In this document: positions 25,160 to 39,252 of the stretch, one piece after another
Numbering within the stretch: the stretch's first letter is position 1
How the letters are laid out: each line of letters opens with the position of its first letter
Notes under the pieces: model-generated
Database searches by the model: none
What the model was told of the DNA's origin: nothing
Seen by the model: only the letters and a program-made list of their open reading frames with translations
Source: Prunella strophiata
Lineage: Eukaryota; Chordata; Aves; Passeriformes; Prunellidae
Length of the DNA: 64,000 nt
Assembly (NCBI GenBank): GCA_036583965.1
Contig: JAZBQD010000015.1
Span: 28,494,310-28,558,309, forward strand
Reading direction: 5' to 3'
Position numbers and translations under genes: made by a program

Positions 25160-28100
25160 CTCAGTCTTTACAAACTTAAGAATTTACAAACTTCAAGGTC
25201 AGTAGATCTCATTTGGCATGAGCAGGAAAAACACACACCAACCTTGTAGAAAGACAGATGTGTTACTCTGCACAGGTTTCCTTTGAGCATCATAAGCACG
25301 ACCCTGAATTTTCAAGGCTTCTGCTCACCTGCTTTTTTTGCTGCAATAAAGCTGGGGATGCTTCCAGCTTGCAATGCCCTCATATAATGTAATTAACATT
25401 TTGACCACTGGATGCTACTCTTGCTCCAAACATCTGCACAAGGGACTGCAGGGTGAAGACTTGCTGGCAGCTCAATCTTGTAATTTTTTAACCTAGAACC
25501 TAGTTAAATCAGCCAGCGACCTGTGAAGAGGTGTTTATTGCCTTGCCCATCCACTGAAGATGAATAGTTAGGAAGTCGTTATGGGGATATAAAGAATGTC
25601 TGCATCAGCTACACACAAGCAGATGATTAAATTAATGGTAATGGACTGAGATTTTAGTAGTGAAGTAATAAGTGATTTTTCAAACCCTTAGGCCTGGGAT
25701 TTCTAGCACACTGACTGAGACAAAGAAACGGTTTTGTATGTATTATACCAGTGGTGCCCAAAGCCCAGAAATAAACCACATTTTTTAGGTACTTCTGACA
25801 ATTTATTCTGCTCTGTACTCACTATTCACACCTGCCCTAGAAGAGTTAGTTAGCCTTATGTGTAAGCAGGCTCTTTTACCTTTACTATTATTAGTTATTA
25901 TCATCATCATGAGCAGCAAATATTCTTGAACATTTCTCATTCTCTACTTATTTTGCTCTCTACTACATGCCTCCCCCCAGCCTTTCTGCATGGCTCCCAC
26001 GCACTTTGTCCCTGCTGCTTTCACTGATGTGAAGCAAAGCCTTCCCATCAGATGAGCACAGTTGCTATGGCTGAGATATGCCCAGAGCAATTCATCATTT
26101 ATTGATTGGTACCTCTGTGAAATACTTCCTTTGTGCACACTGTGTTGCAGGAGCTCCTGTCTTCATCTTCCCCAAAGGAGGAAAAAAGCCTTTTAAATAT
26201 ACCTGATAGTTTATCCACCCTGGGCACCATGTGGGTAGCTGATCTATCCTCCTACAGGTGGACACAGCCCACACCCTCCATAAACTGAAAGAAATTCTGT
26301 ATGTTTATTTTGTACTTGCACAAAGATGATTCTGCTGCTCTTGGTGTTTTCTCTGATTCCTCACATACTGCAGGGAAACACCCAGGAGCAGTTCCCTGAG
26401 CAAGGCAGTGTTTTCCTACAGTGTAATTCTATCTGAAGACCCAGTAACTTATTCACACATTGCCTTATCATGCCACAGTTCTGGTATCTGTGAATAGGCA
26501 TCTAGAAGAACAGGTTTTGCACCCTTTTCTGAGATCCCCATGTGATCTTTGGGCCAGTTTGCCACATCTGTAGATACACCTTGCTTGAAATCAGAGGTAA
26601 AACAAGCTCCTGTTCAAGACTAAAAAGTATGAATCCTCACAGACAGTACCTAAATAGGGAACAACTCAAGGACAATTCACATTGCCTAAATGTAAATGTT
26701 TCATGCTCCTAGAGGGGTGAGCCAACTGACACATGGCAGAAACCTAATCCAGGAAGAAATGAAACTCATGATGAAGAGGCTGGTTTCTTGCCATTTTTGT
26801 GTTGAATGGCAAAGAGAAGGATTAATCACTCTGCATACTGATGCAGCATAGAATTATTAAAAAAAAAAGCTTTCTCCTTTTGACTCAGTGTTATCACTTA
26901 CAAAGTGGCTGGCCAAAAATTCTGAACCTACTTCCTTTATCTCATCCTGATAAATTCTTAGAGAATAGATACTCTAAATAGTTTATTTATCAAACTTCTC
27001 TCTCTTCAATTTTGTTTCTACCTTTTCTCTGAAACACTGCTAGTGGGCTGATGTGATATTTTAACATGGAAAATGTGGGAGCTTTTTAAACTGACATGTA
27101 AAAGTTCTTCATATTTGAACCTCCTGATCTAACTCTGCTTGCTTGCTAGGACAGAGCTATCTACAGCTGTTGCTACACACTTGCCTGTTGTCATGATTTA
27201 TATACCAGATTAAGGTGAGGGATAATAAATTAACAAAGTGTAGCTCCATAGTGCATGATCCTCAGTGCTTAGAACTGTCTCTGGTGGGCACAAGAGAGAT
27301 CAGAGCAGAATTTTGCCCTGCAGGCATATTTTTCACCACCCCATCTGTTGCCCCAGATACTAGGGATGGAAATGCCCATTTTGCTAATTTTTCTTTCCTT
27401 TAAAACCATTTTTCTTATCTTTTCTTGAGAGTGTTCCAAATGACATAGGGAAACAACATTCAAACCAGGGCACAGTAGTGGAATGCATGCTGCAAGCCAG
27501 AACAGCATAAAATATTCAAAGAAGGAATACATGTGTATTCAGGTCAAGTAAAGAGAGGGATTCCTGCAGTCAGGAATCCTTTCAGTGGCTTGAACAAATT
27601 GTTACTCCTTAGTAATCATTTGCCAAGGATGCCCTCTTCTTTTAGCTCTCTTCAGCCTGAAGAGCTGGTGGCCTGACATTTGGTCCCTGGAGCCTTTCCA
27701 TGAGATTTGCCTTCATCCCATGGCAATCCTCTTTCCAAGAGCTTGAAGAAGCAACTTTATCTTCCTGTAACCCAGAGCAAGGAATGCAGGACACCCAGAA
27801 TAGAATAGGTCAAGTTCAAAGCATGAGATTATCCCCCTGAATTTAATCAAGAGCTGGTTTCTTTGGGATTCCTCATGAGTTAGTCAAAGTGAACTCTTAG
27901 CCAGATTAGCTCTGGGAGTTTTGGAGAAAAGTATCCACCTGCAAGCCAGAGCATCATCTACATCAGCTTTACCAATAAGAGCTTTGCTTTCCTCTCTCCC
28001 TTTTTTTCTCGCTTCAGGACCATTACTTCCTGCTATGAGCTAGAAAAACATCTGTTCTGGGTGAAAATGGAAACATGGGACACTATTATTGTGAATTATT

Positions 28101-28206
28101 TGCCTATTACTGAATCCATTTGATTCTCCATTCTGGCAAATTCAGGGCCAACAGTCTGTTTCAAGGTTTCCTAATTGCGAAAAATTCCCTCCACACATAA
28201 TTTTGC

Positions 28207-28223
28207 TTTTTTTTTTTTTTTTT
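28207..28223. repeat. Poly-T tract
   Basis: A simple T run in noncoding DNA. The exact length may vary. Confidence 0.8.
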
Positions 28224-29507
28224 CTTCACATATTCTGTATGTGAGATTGCAGCAGTGACAAGCCTCTTTGCCATACTTGGATCTTGCTTAGAGCAACCAA
28301 TATGTGGGAGTTCAGAAAAGTTCAAGCTGCTCATTTCCCACAGCAATTTACCAATTAATGGAATGAAAACTGCTAGATCAATAAATAAACTTAGTCAGGT
28401 TTTTAGGCTTTGCACATAAAAATACAGGCCTAACTCAGTAAGTGTTCAAAACTAAATGATTGGACACTCTTGCATCCATCATTTCACATAACTTTTCAAA
28501 TATTTATTCCTGAAATACTCCTGAGCTGTATTGCTTTACAGCTAAACCTGTGCAGTTTCCTCCCGTCCCATGGAAAAAAGCCAGCATGTTCCAAATACTG
28601 ATCTTGACTTACACAGATGTAGGATCCCTGGAGGTCCTGAGCACTGACCAGCAGCATCCAGGCTTCAGGTTGTACCAGCTGCTGCTGAGAAAGAGTTTCT
28701 TTGGGGGTCTGTTTTAGATCTTGGAAATTTGTTGAATGAAGATGAGGAAAAATGTCCCTGGTTTTCTTGATCTCCCACTCCATCACAAACAGTATGTCAC
28801 TGCTGTGTCTAGTAAAGCAGAGCCCTGGACATTCAGTCATTTCAAGTCCAAATTATCTGACAGTGGTTGCTTCAAACACTGCTGCTCTCTGGTGGGATCT
28901 GGTCCCTGTAAATGTCTTTTTCCATCCTCAGAAGCAGATAAGTTGTGTCATATTCCTGCTGGTTCAGCAGGGAATTGCTGGCCTCCACAAGCAGGCAGGC
29001 AGGTCCCTCTTCTGGGAAGTTACTCCACCAGTGAGGAGCCCTATGAAACATCAGAATTAACCTCTGGGTCGGGAGGTCCCTGTCTGATTCTGCACACTCT
29101 CTACTTTCCCCTTTCTTTAAACCTAACATATGCTCCATCTCCAGCATGTGACTGCTCACCTCCAAATATTTAAGTAATATGACAAGCACTGAAAAATTTG
29201 TATATTTAATACTATAATTGGTCCACATGTTCCCTCTCTGGCTCTCAATGTGCCCATTGCCTTCTCCATTACTGCTTCTTATCACCACACATATTTATGC
29301 CTGCATATTGCATGAAATTAATAAAATGAAAGCAACCACATTAATCAGACTTTTTCTCTTTTCAGAGGCCTCACATTTGTATGGAAGAATGAGAAAGGAG
29401 AGCTTGTTCCATGTGCACTTTGGTCTGGTGCTGCTGGGTCCAGCACTGCTGTGCAGAGCTGTTCCTGGCAAGGGAAGCTGCCAGGCTGCCCATCCACTTG
29501 AAGCCTA

Positions 29508-29540
29508 ATAGACATTAATAGACATTTAATAGACATTAAA
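29508..29540. repeat. Three-copy AATAGACATT direct repeat
   Basis: The word AATAGACATT occurs three times in tandem, with a one-base spacing difference between copies. It is a small local expansion. Confidence 0.8.
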
Positions 29541-31622
29541 ACCACATTTACAGCATGCTCTCCCCAAAGTGGTAGATGTGTTTAGCAGTGGGAGCATTAG
29601 TAGCAATAACACATATTTTGTGTGACTTTTGACCAGGGATGGACAAGTTCCTCTAAATGGGTTATTTTATTTACAGGGATAACTCCCCCCCCATTACCCC
29701 AGTTTTCATACTGCCTGCAAAGAGCAAGCAGTATGTTGAGAAGCTCTTCTTCTATCTAAACCTGTCTTCTAATGCCCCCAGATGTATTCTCAAAATTAAA
29801 ATACACTTCCTTTCTTCTTTTATTGTGAAGTCACTCAACAATTAGCCTGCTGAAGACCTTGTGAAAATTTTAATTCATACTAATGAGATGCAGTTCTGAC
29901 TGACATCTGTCAAAGAGAGTAGGAGAAGGTGGCAAAAATTATATTTCTAAATAGGGATGGAAAAATGGAACCTCCTTGCCCATGACCCTGGGCAAATCCC
30001 CTTCTGGAGCATAGCTGGTTGTATCCAAGGTCAACCAGCCTCCATTGATTAGGGCTGTTGGGGAGACACAGAAGCACAGGCCTGCCCTCCTGCCTCCTGG
30101 GAGCTGTTTTTAGCTCAGGTTTTACCCCTGGCCCCACCTGTGCTGCTCTGCTGCTGTGCTGCAGTGGTGCCTGTGCCCTGGATGCTGCTGCTGTGATTCT
30201 GACCCCGACCCAGCTCCTCCAGATCAGCTTCCTGACTTGCCCTTGTACATGTCCTGTTGCTACAGACTTGCTTGGTGCCCACCCATCTGTGTCTGATGCC
30301 CTGGACCTGATCCTGTCCTGGCTTCTCAGCACCCCAGCTCCTTGCCTGTGAGGGCTCAGACTGCCAGGGAGCAGCACTGTGCTCCTCACAGAAACCTGAC
30401 TTGTTTTTGGGCTTTCCAGAGAATGATTTAACCACTAAAATTGTCTTCAATTCAAAGCCCAAGTGAAACTGAATTGCCTTGTGTGGCCACATGCTGAAGC
30501 TCTTTCTGTCCAGCTCATTATTTCCAATGAATAATAGCAGATTTGTCAATATTTGTATTGCATCCTCAGTAGAAGTCAGCTTGTCTAAACTGAAGTCAAT
30601 ATCAGCTATACTGATTCCTGCTGGTTGAAAAATCTGTTCACATTTTCTAAACACTTCAGCTGAGTTAAAACCCTTGCCCCTTTAGAACAAGAAATATCTT
30701 TGTTAATATCTCCAAGTTAATATTTTCCTGTTATGTAGATCAGGGGCTCGAGGAATGACATTAGCACTTTTCTTCAGGGTCATGTATAGCTTTTGACAGC
30801 TTCCTGACATTGATAAAGGGTGTTATGAAAAGCAGAGTCAGCAGGCTGAAGACACTGACTGGGTTATGTTTTTATTAAAAGCATTATTCAGCTGTCACAT
30901 AATGTCACATGTAAATATCCTCATGACGTTCTAGCAAAGCAATGTCATATAAGCAAAAGGATCTCTGTTTCTCCTGTTGCCTTTGCTGTAAGAATCTCTT
31001 ACAACCACACCAGTTGTAAGAGAAGGGAATGGGGGCCCTCAAGCTCAAATCCACCCCTCCTGGTTTGTGGGCATTCCTCAGTTCCTGGGCACAGGACACA
31101 TGAATTCTCAAGCTATGTGAGAGAGGTGTTACCTTCCAGATAGAGACCTCAAAATCCAAAGCAATATTTAGAACCACTATTTTAACTCCGTTTTTCAAGT
31201 GAACAAGTGCTGATCTGTGTTATAAACTCAGCTCTGAACTCAACTGTGATATACCCTGTGGAAATTATTTGGACTACTCCCATTACAGTTTGTACCTTAC
31301 AACAAACAAAGACACCTCTTTGCATACTTTCACCACTAAAGCCATGCCTTGAGGAGGTACACCCTGACTAGTTCAAGATCTGATTATGTGGAGCTGTGCA
31401 AGCCCAGGGCTCATCTGCAGTCTCTATTTCTGCTGCCCCATGGCTAGATTACAACCTGCAATTCAATTTCTCTCTCTACAGCTAGATTACTGAAATTCCC
31501 AGAGTTAGGTACTGCAGAGCTGGCCTGGAGCAGCTGCAGTGATGGGCACAGCAGGTCCTTCTGCCTGCCTTGACACAACAGGGGGATGGACAGCAAGAGA
31601 GTTCCACAGAAACACAGAACAG

Positions 31623-32028
31623 GATCACAGAATCATTCAGATTGGGAAAGACCCTTAAGATCTTCAAGCCCAATCATTAACCTAACATCACCAAGTTCAC
31701 CACTAAACCCTGTCCTCAAGTGCTACATCCACCCATCTTTTAAATACCTCCAGGGATAATGAATCTGTCACTTTCCTGGGCAGCCTGTTCCAATGCTTTA
31801 TAACCCTTTCAGTGAAGAAATTTTTCCTAATAACCAATACAAACCTCTTCTGGTGCATCTTGAGGCTATTTCCTCTCCTTCTGTCACTTGTTACTTGGGA
31901 GAAGACACTCACTGCCTTTCTGGCAGTGAGAGCAGAGAGTGAGAAGATCCTTTCTGAGCCTCCTTTTCTCCAGGCTAAACAACCTCAGATTGCTCAGCTG
32001 CTCCTCATAAGAGCTTTGTGCTCTAAAG
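31623..32028 (-). mobile_element. CR1 LINE 3' end
   Basis: Reverse-complement CR1 tail of about 400 bp. It begins with ATCACAGAATCATTCAG (the inverted 3' terminus). It continues through 'gggcagcctgttccaatgct' near 31,780 and 'tctccaggctaaacaacctc' near 31,968, and is truncated at the element's 5' side near 'gctctaaag'. It is a dead noncoding fragment. Confidence 0.93.
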
Positions 32029-35000
32029 CTTTGTGTAAGAATATATATATGCTAATAAAAATGTAATAATAATAAACAAATACGTCTCTGTTTATTGCAG
32101 CATCACAACTCAAGACGCAACATGATTGACTGGACCTGCAAAATGCGTTTCTGTTTGAATTTAGCATTGTTTTGCAAGTAGAGATAATAGTAATAAGCTT
32201 GTAGGAGTGACATAAAAATAGAAACTAATGGGTTTGGAAAATGAGTTCTGAGCACAAGAGATCAGATTTGTAGTGAGCAAATCTTACAGCCTGATGTAAA
32301 CATAATATTTGGTGGTTTTTACTGAAGTTTCACTGTCTGCCAGTTCTTGATTATGTATGGCATTCACCTCCATTTTTCTTCTTTTCTTTATGAAGTAGCA
32401 TTAGCTAAGCTGTTTTGACCCCAGTTTTACATGAACTAGATGAAGACAGCACTGTGTCATCAGAACTGCCCAGAAGGCAGAAAGGTGAGTCTGAGGGCAT
32501 GAAGCTCCCTCAAGGTTCCTTATGGGAAAAGAATGTTAAAAGAACAATAATTATATCAAATGCCATTTTAAAAACCATTTTCATGATTTTGGAGACTTTA
32601 TCTTGTCTTGGTGGCAATAAGGAGGCTGAAGTCTGGCCACTTACCACTGCTTACATGCCCAGCACACACACACACATTAAGGCTGTGAAAGGGTGCATTC
32701 CTGCCCAATCCTTTTGGTATTCATATTTCTGTTGACTATAAAGAAGAAAATACAAGGTAAATAAAGACAAGCCATGTGAGAAGCTTCATGAGAAAGGAAG
32801 GGCTGTTGGAGCTTTGTCTTTTCTTATCTCTGGCAATGCCACCTAGGAATGTCTTCCTCCAGCTGCTGTCTTAAGGGTTGTTTTTGCTCTCTGGTCTGCT
32901 GGTGTCTCCTTTCCTCCTGTTCTGATGGGGGTGAGGGTTCCATAGGGGTTGCAGGCTGGGAAGCTGCAAGCAATGCATGGAGAAGCAAGAAGGGAATTCA
33001 CTGTCAGCAGACCAGACTGCTGAACTCCAACCCCTGCAAAAATGCATTCCACAGCACCTGGAGGTGCTCTGGGGGAAGCTCATAAACATCACCTGGGGGA
33101 TGCTGGCATTTTCCCTGGCCTGATAAATAATTACAGGCACCTTCCAAATGCTGTCTGAGGACAGTGAGACAGCACAATGGCATTGAGGTGGCAGCTGCCA
33201 CAGAAATGGGTCACTGGAAGAGTCATGCAGCTAAGGCAAGTAAAGCCAAGAGAATCATCCATGTGGAAACTGACTGCTTAAACATCCACACCTTCTCTTA
33301 TTGTGTGCACGTTTGTGCAGAGAGATGGAGCATGTAAATAGGTGGAGTACTTATCATCAGCCAATTTAAGAGGATAGTTGCTTTGTTTTTTGGTTTTTGT
33401 TTTTTTTGGAGTGGGGGCAGTGGGCAGGGCTGAGCGGAAGTAGTGTACATCCTCTTTAAATATGAAAGAAATGACCACTTAGAGCTTTTCTAAAAGCTCT
33501 GTCTTCCCCTGCCCTTATTTATTATTTAGTCCTTCAGCTAACATATTTAATACTGCAAGGCACTTGGAGACTCTAGTTTGACAGAAATACTCTGCACAAA
33601 ATCAAGCTTCCTCACAGGAGCAGGATACATCTTCAAACATTAATTACTTTTTCACCATTAGACAAACCTCTTTTTTACTGCTTTACTCAATAAGGAAAAA
33701 GAATGTGCAGCATGTCTTTAATTTCGTCAGGGTGCATGCTGAACTCCCCTTTCATTTTCTGTTTTGATAACAGTGAAAACTGCACACCAGTGAGTTGACT
33801 CACAGCTGACTGTGTCTTGGTACACAGAAGAAGAGAATTAGCTGTGTTGTCTGTGATATTTCCTCTTAATGCTGAAATTGGCTGGAGATACAGAGCCACA
33901 TAGTGATTTACTTTTATTAACCCTAAGGATAAACCATGTAAGATCTGCAAAAGAAGCTATGGGCTTTGTCATAGACTGTTTTATGTTGACAGCAGTCAAT
34001 AATACATTAAGTCGAATGCACACTGAAGATACCATTATGTACCATTTTCACAAGAGAAATAAAAATAGAGAGTTCAGTGTTCTGAAACAACAGCCACAAA
34101 TACTTAGTTTTTCACCCAGAAAAGCGGGGTCTGGCTGCAGGCTGAGCAACAAAACCCTTCACATGCTTGTTTCCTTCAGCAAACCAACATAGTGCTCATA
34201 AAACTCCTCTGGATACCTTGATTAAATGATTATTTAGCAGAACCTGTGAATTGCAGGACATGCTGCCTTCACAGCTTTTGAATTTACACACTCTTCTGTG
34301 CCTTTGAACAACAGCACCTAGAGATGTCTGTGAGTGTGGGGGGGCTGTCAAGCATTGATTTCTGGTTTTGAGTGAAAAGGGAGTACATAGGAATACTTTC
34401 AGCAGAAGAAGGAAGAGCAGGCAATCAGCTGTTTCCTCAGACCTCCTGTGGTGTTTTGCATTCTCCCAGGGCTTTACAGAATGGATTAGGAGTTTGCCCT
34501 TGTAGCACCCCTTACTGCAGTGCAAAGTGAGTGTCATTATATCCCTGCTTCAACCAGGAGCTCAATGGACCCACCTGTAGGAAATTTAAAAACACAAGGG
34601 CTGTGACCAAAATTCTGCGTTGCTTTGTGGGGTCCTGCCCTGCACTGAGGTAGGTGCATTGATGTGCCTGGAATGACTTTCCCCCAGAATAACAAAGGAA
34701 AGCCATCTTGCCAAGTGCACACTAGGAACAGTCAACAGCCTCTGCTGCCACAAAGGAAAGAGAATCTGTACTGAAACCAAGTCTAGCTATTAGTCCAAAT
34801 TCATATGAGAAACTCAGACTATTTATTTAGTGAAGTAATGGGAATGAGGAATGTGTAATGAAAAAATACAGCTTTGGAAGAGTAGGGGGAATTTCTCAAA
34901 CACAGGAGCTTCACAGTTATTCACCCAGTTCACGTCTGTGTATTGATCTGGAGAGCTGCTGCTGCTGCAGTGAGGACTGAGACTGAAATTCTCAAAGCAT

Positions 35001-38000
35001 GAACTGAGGACTACCTGAGGTCAAGAAGGAGCTGAGAGATAGAAATTTGGAATGAAGGCATAAACATCTATATGTGGCTCAGCTAGTGCTGTAGGAAGGC
35101 AGGATACTGCTTTAAGAGGCAAATTCTCCTTTGGGTTAGTGGGCAGGTAACTGCACGTGCACTGCTTGCCAGCAGTGTGGCTTTGTCACTGCTTACACAC
35201 ACAAACCTCAGTGAATGCATGAACAAACAAGAATGCCTCCATGCTTGCATTTAGCACATGCAGCAATGTATAATTCAGACACAAAACCTACAGGCCATTG
35301 CAAATGAAATGAGTACAGTAATTTTCTCTTTGAAGGGAAAAAACAAAAACTGGAACCTGCTTGGGCTGGGGGCTGACTGCTGTCTGACTTCACAGAACCA
35401 CCTCTGTGCCTCCTTGCTGCTGATGGGCAGGGAAGTGGCCACCCCATTTTTGAAAAGTTTTGGTGAAGGTTTAGGCTCTCTGAGAAACTGGATAAACTCT
35501 GTGCTGCTTTTAAACAAATAAATATGTGTGGGAAAAGAAAGGGAGGAGATTTGCTTTATCTGTTTTGTTGTGACTGGAATTGGAAGTATGGTCTGTCTTT
35601 GGGGAAATCAAAGGCATGATTTTTACAAGGAGCTCCAAAGCCAGCTTTATAAGATCAGGTAATAACTATGTTAAGACGTAGCATAGTTGGCTTCACAACA
35701 GTCTGGAGGAAAAACTAACTTATATGAGTTATATCTGATTTGTGCATCTCTTACTGGAAACATTTCTAAGTGAGACTGTGATGGAACTGCCTAGTCACTA
35801 TAATAATGGCAGCAGGGGCTAGACAGTGTTACTAGTGAAATATTAATGAGATGAATGAAAGTTTAATCTCAGTGTTTATAGTCTAATTTGTTGCTCTTAC
35901 TTTCACTTTTCATTGTCTAGCTCAGTGGTATGCCTTTTCAATGAAAACAGCTATACACTTAGAAGCCTGAAACACAGGTTTTGTCTCTTTAACAGGCTAG
36001 ATGCTACATTATCAAGGAACTATGAGCCTTGACTTCTTGTTTGTAAAATGGATAAGGAAAAAATGTCTGAGGGAATTCAAAAGGCTGGAGTCCTACAGCT
36101 TCTGTTATGCAAGCAAGCAGGCTTTCCCATTAGTCTTCTTCTGCCTGTAAAATACATAAACAATTTGCAGCAATTTTAGTTAATTGGATCATTGCTTTTT
36201 TTTCTCCCTTGTAACCTTGTAATTGCACTCCTACATATTTCTTCTGGCCCCAGTTCTGCTTTTCTTTTTTTTTTTTTTTTTTCTGTCTGCTTCTAAAAAA
36301 TATTAAATAATACTTGTGTTTTGGATTACCAGTAATAAAGTGGACCTCATAGTACATACTCATCTCACAAGAGCATACTGAAAGTTAACTACAATTTAAA
36401 CCTATATCCTCTGGTTCTTAATTATCATGTAGTGACTGTACAACACTGCAGCCTTAAAAATAATTTAGTAATGAGTTACTGAAGACATGACCTCATTTTA
36501 TTCCCAGTATCAATTTTAGAATGTTGAAATGTTCCATTTCATCTATTTTCTGAAATAGAATAATTGTGACTAACTAATTAGCAGCAGTTAATTGACATGG
36601 ATTTAGTTGAGCTAAGGCTTTATCTACAGGATATTTACTACAGCAATAAAGCTGGCTGTAGATGATGACACATGGTGAAAAGAAAAGACTGTGCACTCCA
36701 ATCAATATACTTATGTCATAACTGGAAATAGCTAGAAGGCTTGAGAACAATTTATCACATCATTCCTGGAGCCATTATGGAGCAAATGCTATCAAAGATA
36801 TTTGTGGTACAAGATAAATAGGTAATGAGAAGTTAGAAACACTTCTTCTGCTCAGAAGTGAAAGTAGCAGGGGTGGGGAGAGGGGGGGAAAGAGAAATAT
36901 GAGGTATTCCTAGATATACATTTACAGCATTCATGCATCTGTGTGCACATCTATGCTCAAATTCTTGTATGTATCTCATGCAAAATAAGATCTGTTTGGA
37001 GATTTGGGGACTTAATTAATATAAACATATAGGTACTTTTCCTTTGTCGGGAAATAATGAAATAACCAAGAGACACGCAAATTCCAAACACATGAGGTGC
37101 TCTAGCCCTCCCTCTAGTGCCTCTGCAGCAGATTTAACACGGGATTAGAATTGTTTACTTATTTATTTATTTTAAATGCTTACTTCCCACCCCAAGCCCT
37201 TTCACCCTGCATCTGCTAGCAGCTGCACACAGTGGGTACCAAAAGCTGCTATAGGCAGGAGGTGCAAACTCCCAGTTAACAGCCTTTTGCATGCACCCAG
37301 TCAGATTAGTTACAGGAAACAAGCTCATGTAGGCAGTTGAAGCTTGATCCTTTGATGGAAGGTTTAGTTCCTGTAAGAATTTTGGGATTTGACCCAGGAC
37401 AAATAACAGTTTTACAGCCAGCTGACCACTGTGCAATGCTCCTGGAGGCTTTTCTATGGTGGTCTGCTCAGCTGAAGACCTCCAAGATCTTTTGGAGGCA
37501 TCTCCAACAGCCCTGGCCTCAATGTGTTCTCACTCAAATGCTTAGAACTGCAGGGTGTTCAGCATTTAACCAGTTCAGGATTGTTTCAAAAGTGGCCTTG
37601 GACTTGGAGACACTCAGGCATTTAAAGAGGTGGAAAGGCACCCACAGATATGTTCAGCAATGTGCTGTACTTTGCTTGTGGTGAGGTGGGAGCCAATGGG
37701 ATTTTAGAATCCCACTAGGCATCTACTTATCTATCCCAGTGGGTACCATGGTATGATCTTGACCTGTAGACACCGAGAGGTATGAAGAATTTATTTTCTA
37801 CAAAAGAGTGTTAGCAAGAAAAACATCATTAAAAACTATAAACTCTTTGACTTGTGAGTCAGATGATACCAGCCTAAAAAGGCTCTTACATGTTCAGTGT
37901 CTCTTTTTGATTGTACAGCTGATTTGGCATAGGCAGATCTGATTTTAGGGACTTTAAATGCTTCCCCAGGAGGGACATATTGCATAGCATTTCTGATCCA

Positions 38001-39064
38001 GTGTATGTTCCTCTTTGGCTGCCAGGACTTTGATCCAGTTAAGTGCTTTCAGGGTTATGCTTGCTGCATCAGGCAATCATGTAGAGGGAGGGAAGGTGCT
38101 TGCTTCTTTGTTTTCCTTCCAGTAATATCCCGGTGATATTCACCTGGCATATGGTAAATATAGGTTCATTACAGTTTTTATTTACCTGTTATATTGGTGG
38201 TTCAGAATGTATATGTGTCCTCTGCCAAAAGGGTTTTGAATTTTTACTTTGCAAGAGAGTGCCCAAGCCAGAGGTTATGAGGAAGGGGCTACAAGGTGAG
38301 CCAGAGAATGGTGTGCTTAGCTACATCACAATGAATATTTATAAATGTCCTTAGTAGAACACAGCTCAGCAACAAGGCTCTTCTCTCACTAAAATTGAAT
38401 GTCACACTCTTTTGGTCCTGTGAATTTTTATTTATATGCACTGGAACCATTTCCATTGGAGGTTCTGAACATGATCCTAACCTGTGGCACAGTACTTCCC
38501 CCTGGGAAGTACTTTTCAAATCCTGGGACAGGTTTGTGTGAACTAAGGGCTTAATTCTTTGCCTAGAAGAGGTAGTTGAACAGAGGTTTAGCTTAATAAA
38601 ATCATTCCAGGCTTTGAAAAAAGCCAAGCCAATGGTGCTCTTTTGCTGCATTTTGAAACAAAATGTGAATAAATTAATCTTAAATGTATATTCTTCAATA
38701 TACATTCACTTTGGCAGTATTGATTCTTTGACACCTTGGCCTTTATTCACTTCTGACTGCCTTGCCACTTATTTTCAATAAACAGCTGATCTAGGGAGCA
38801 TGTATTTTAAAACTGGGCTCTGACTCCACAGTGGGAGACCAAGCCTATCAGTATGGCAGAGTGCTGGGAAGGCTCCAGGGCTGTGAGTGGGAAATGAAAT
38901 GTGACATACAGCCATAATGTCAGGTGTTTCTGTGTTTGTTGCTCTACTCATATTCCCTGGCAATAAACATCCCTTGCACAGGACAGGCCCAGTACCACTC
39001 AGGACAAAGTATTTTCAAGTCCTGTATTTAGGTGATTCAAAGTTCTAATAGGCTTGCCTTCTAT
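32029..39064. other. Gene-poor unique DNA
   Basis: No supported gene or large element. The stretch 35,600-36,700 is AT-rich with repeated TAATTA-type words. An 18-base T run lies at 36,265-36,282. A 115-codon + strand frame at 37,337-37,684 has no recognisable domain. Confidence 0.5.
36265..36282. repeat. Poly-T tract (18 T)
   Basis: A simple homopolymer run in AT-rich noncoding DNA. Confidence 0.85.
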
Positions 39065-39169
39065 AGAATCCTAGTATGGCTTGGGTTGGAAGGGACCTTA
39101 AAGACCATCTAGCTCCAACCCCACTAAAGTGGACAAGGACACACACCTTCCACTAGACCAGGTTGCTAT
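39065..39169 (-). mobile_element. CR1 LINE, short 3'-terminal fragment
   Basis: The last 105 bp or so of a CR1 in reverse orientation. It begins AGAATCCTAGTATGGC, followed by 'ttgggttggaagggacctta' and 'ccactagaccaggttgct'. Confidence 0.88.
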
Positions 39170-39252
39170 ACATGCATGTGTTTGTTTTTATTTTTATAAC
39201 TGATTGGAGAAAACAAGAAGTTTCTGAGCAGGCACTGAGCTCAGTACACCCC

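Larger units (their letters stand above)
17339..31622. other. Long gene-poor unique DNA
   Basis: About 14 kb of AT-leaning sequence without a recognised gene or a large mobile element. It contains low-complexity A/C-rich DNA (18,495-18,615), a 45-bp dispersed repeat pair, paired hairpins, an (ATCC)19 microsatellite and T-runs, each listed separately where informative. A - strand frame near 30,350-30,680 looks protein-like but is unrecognised. Confidence 0.5.
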
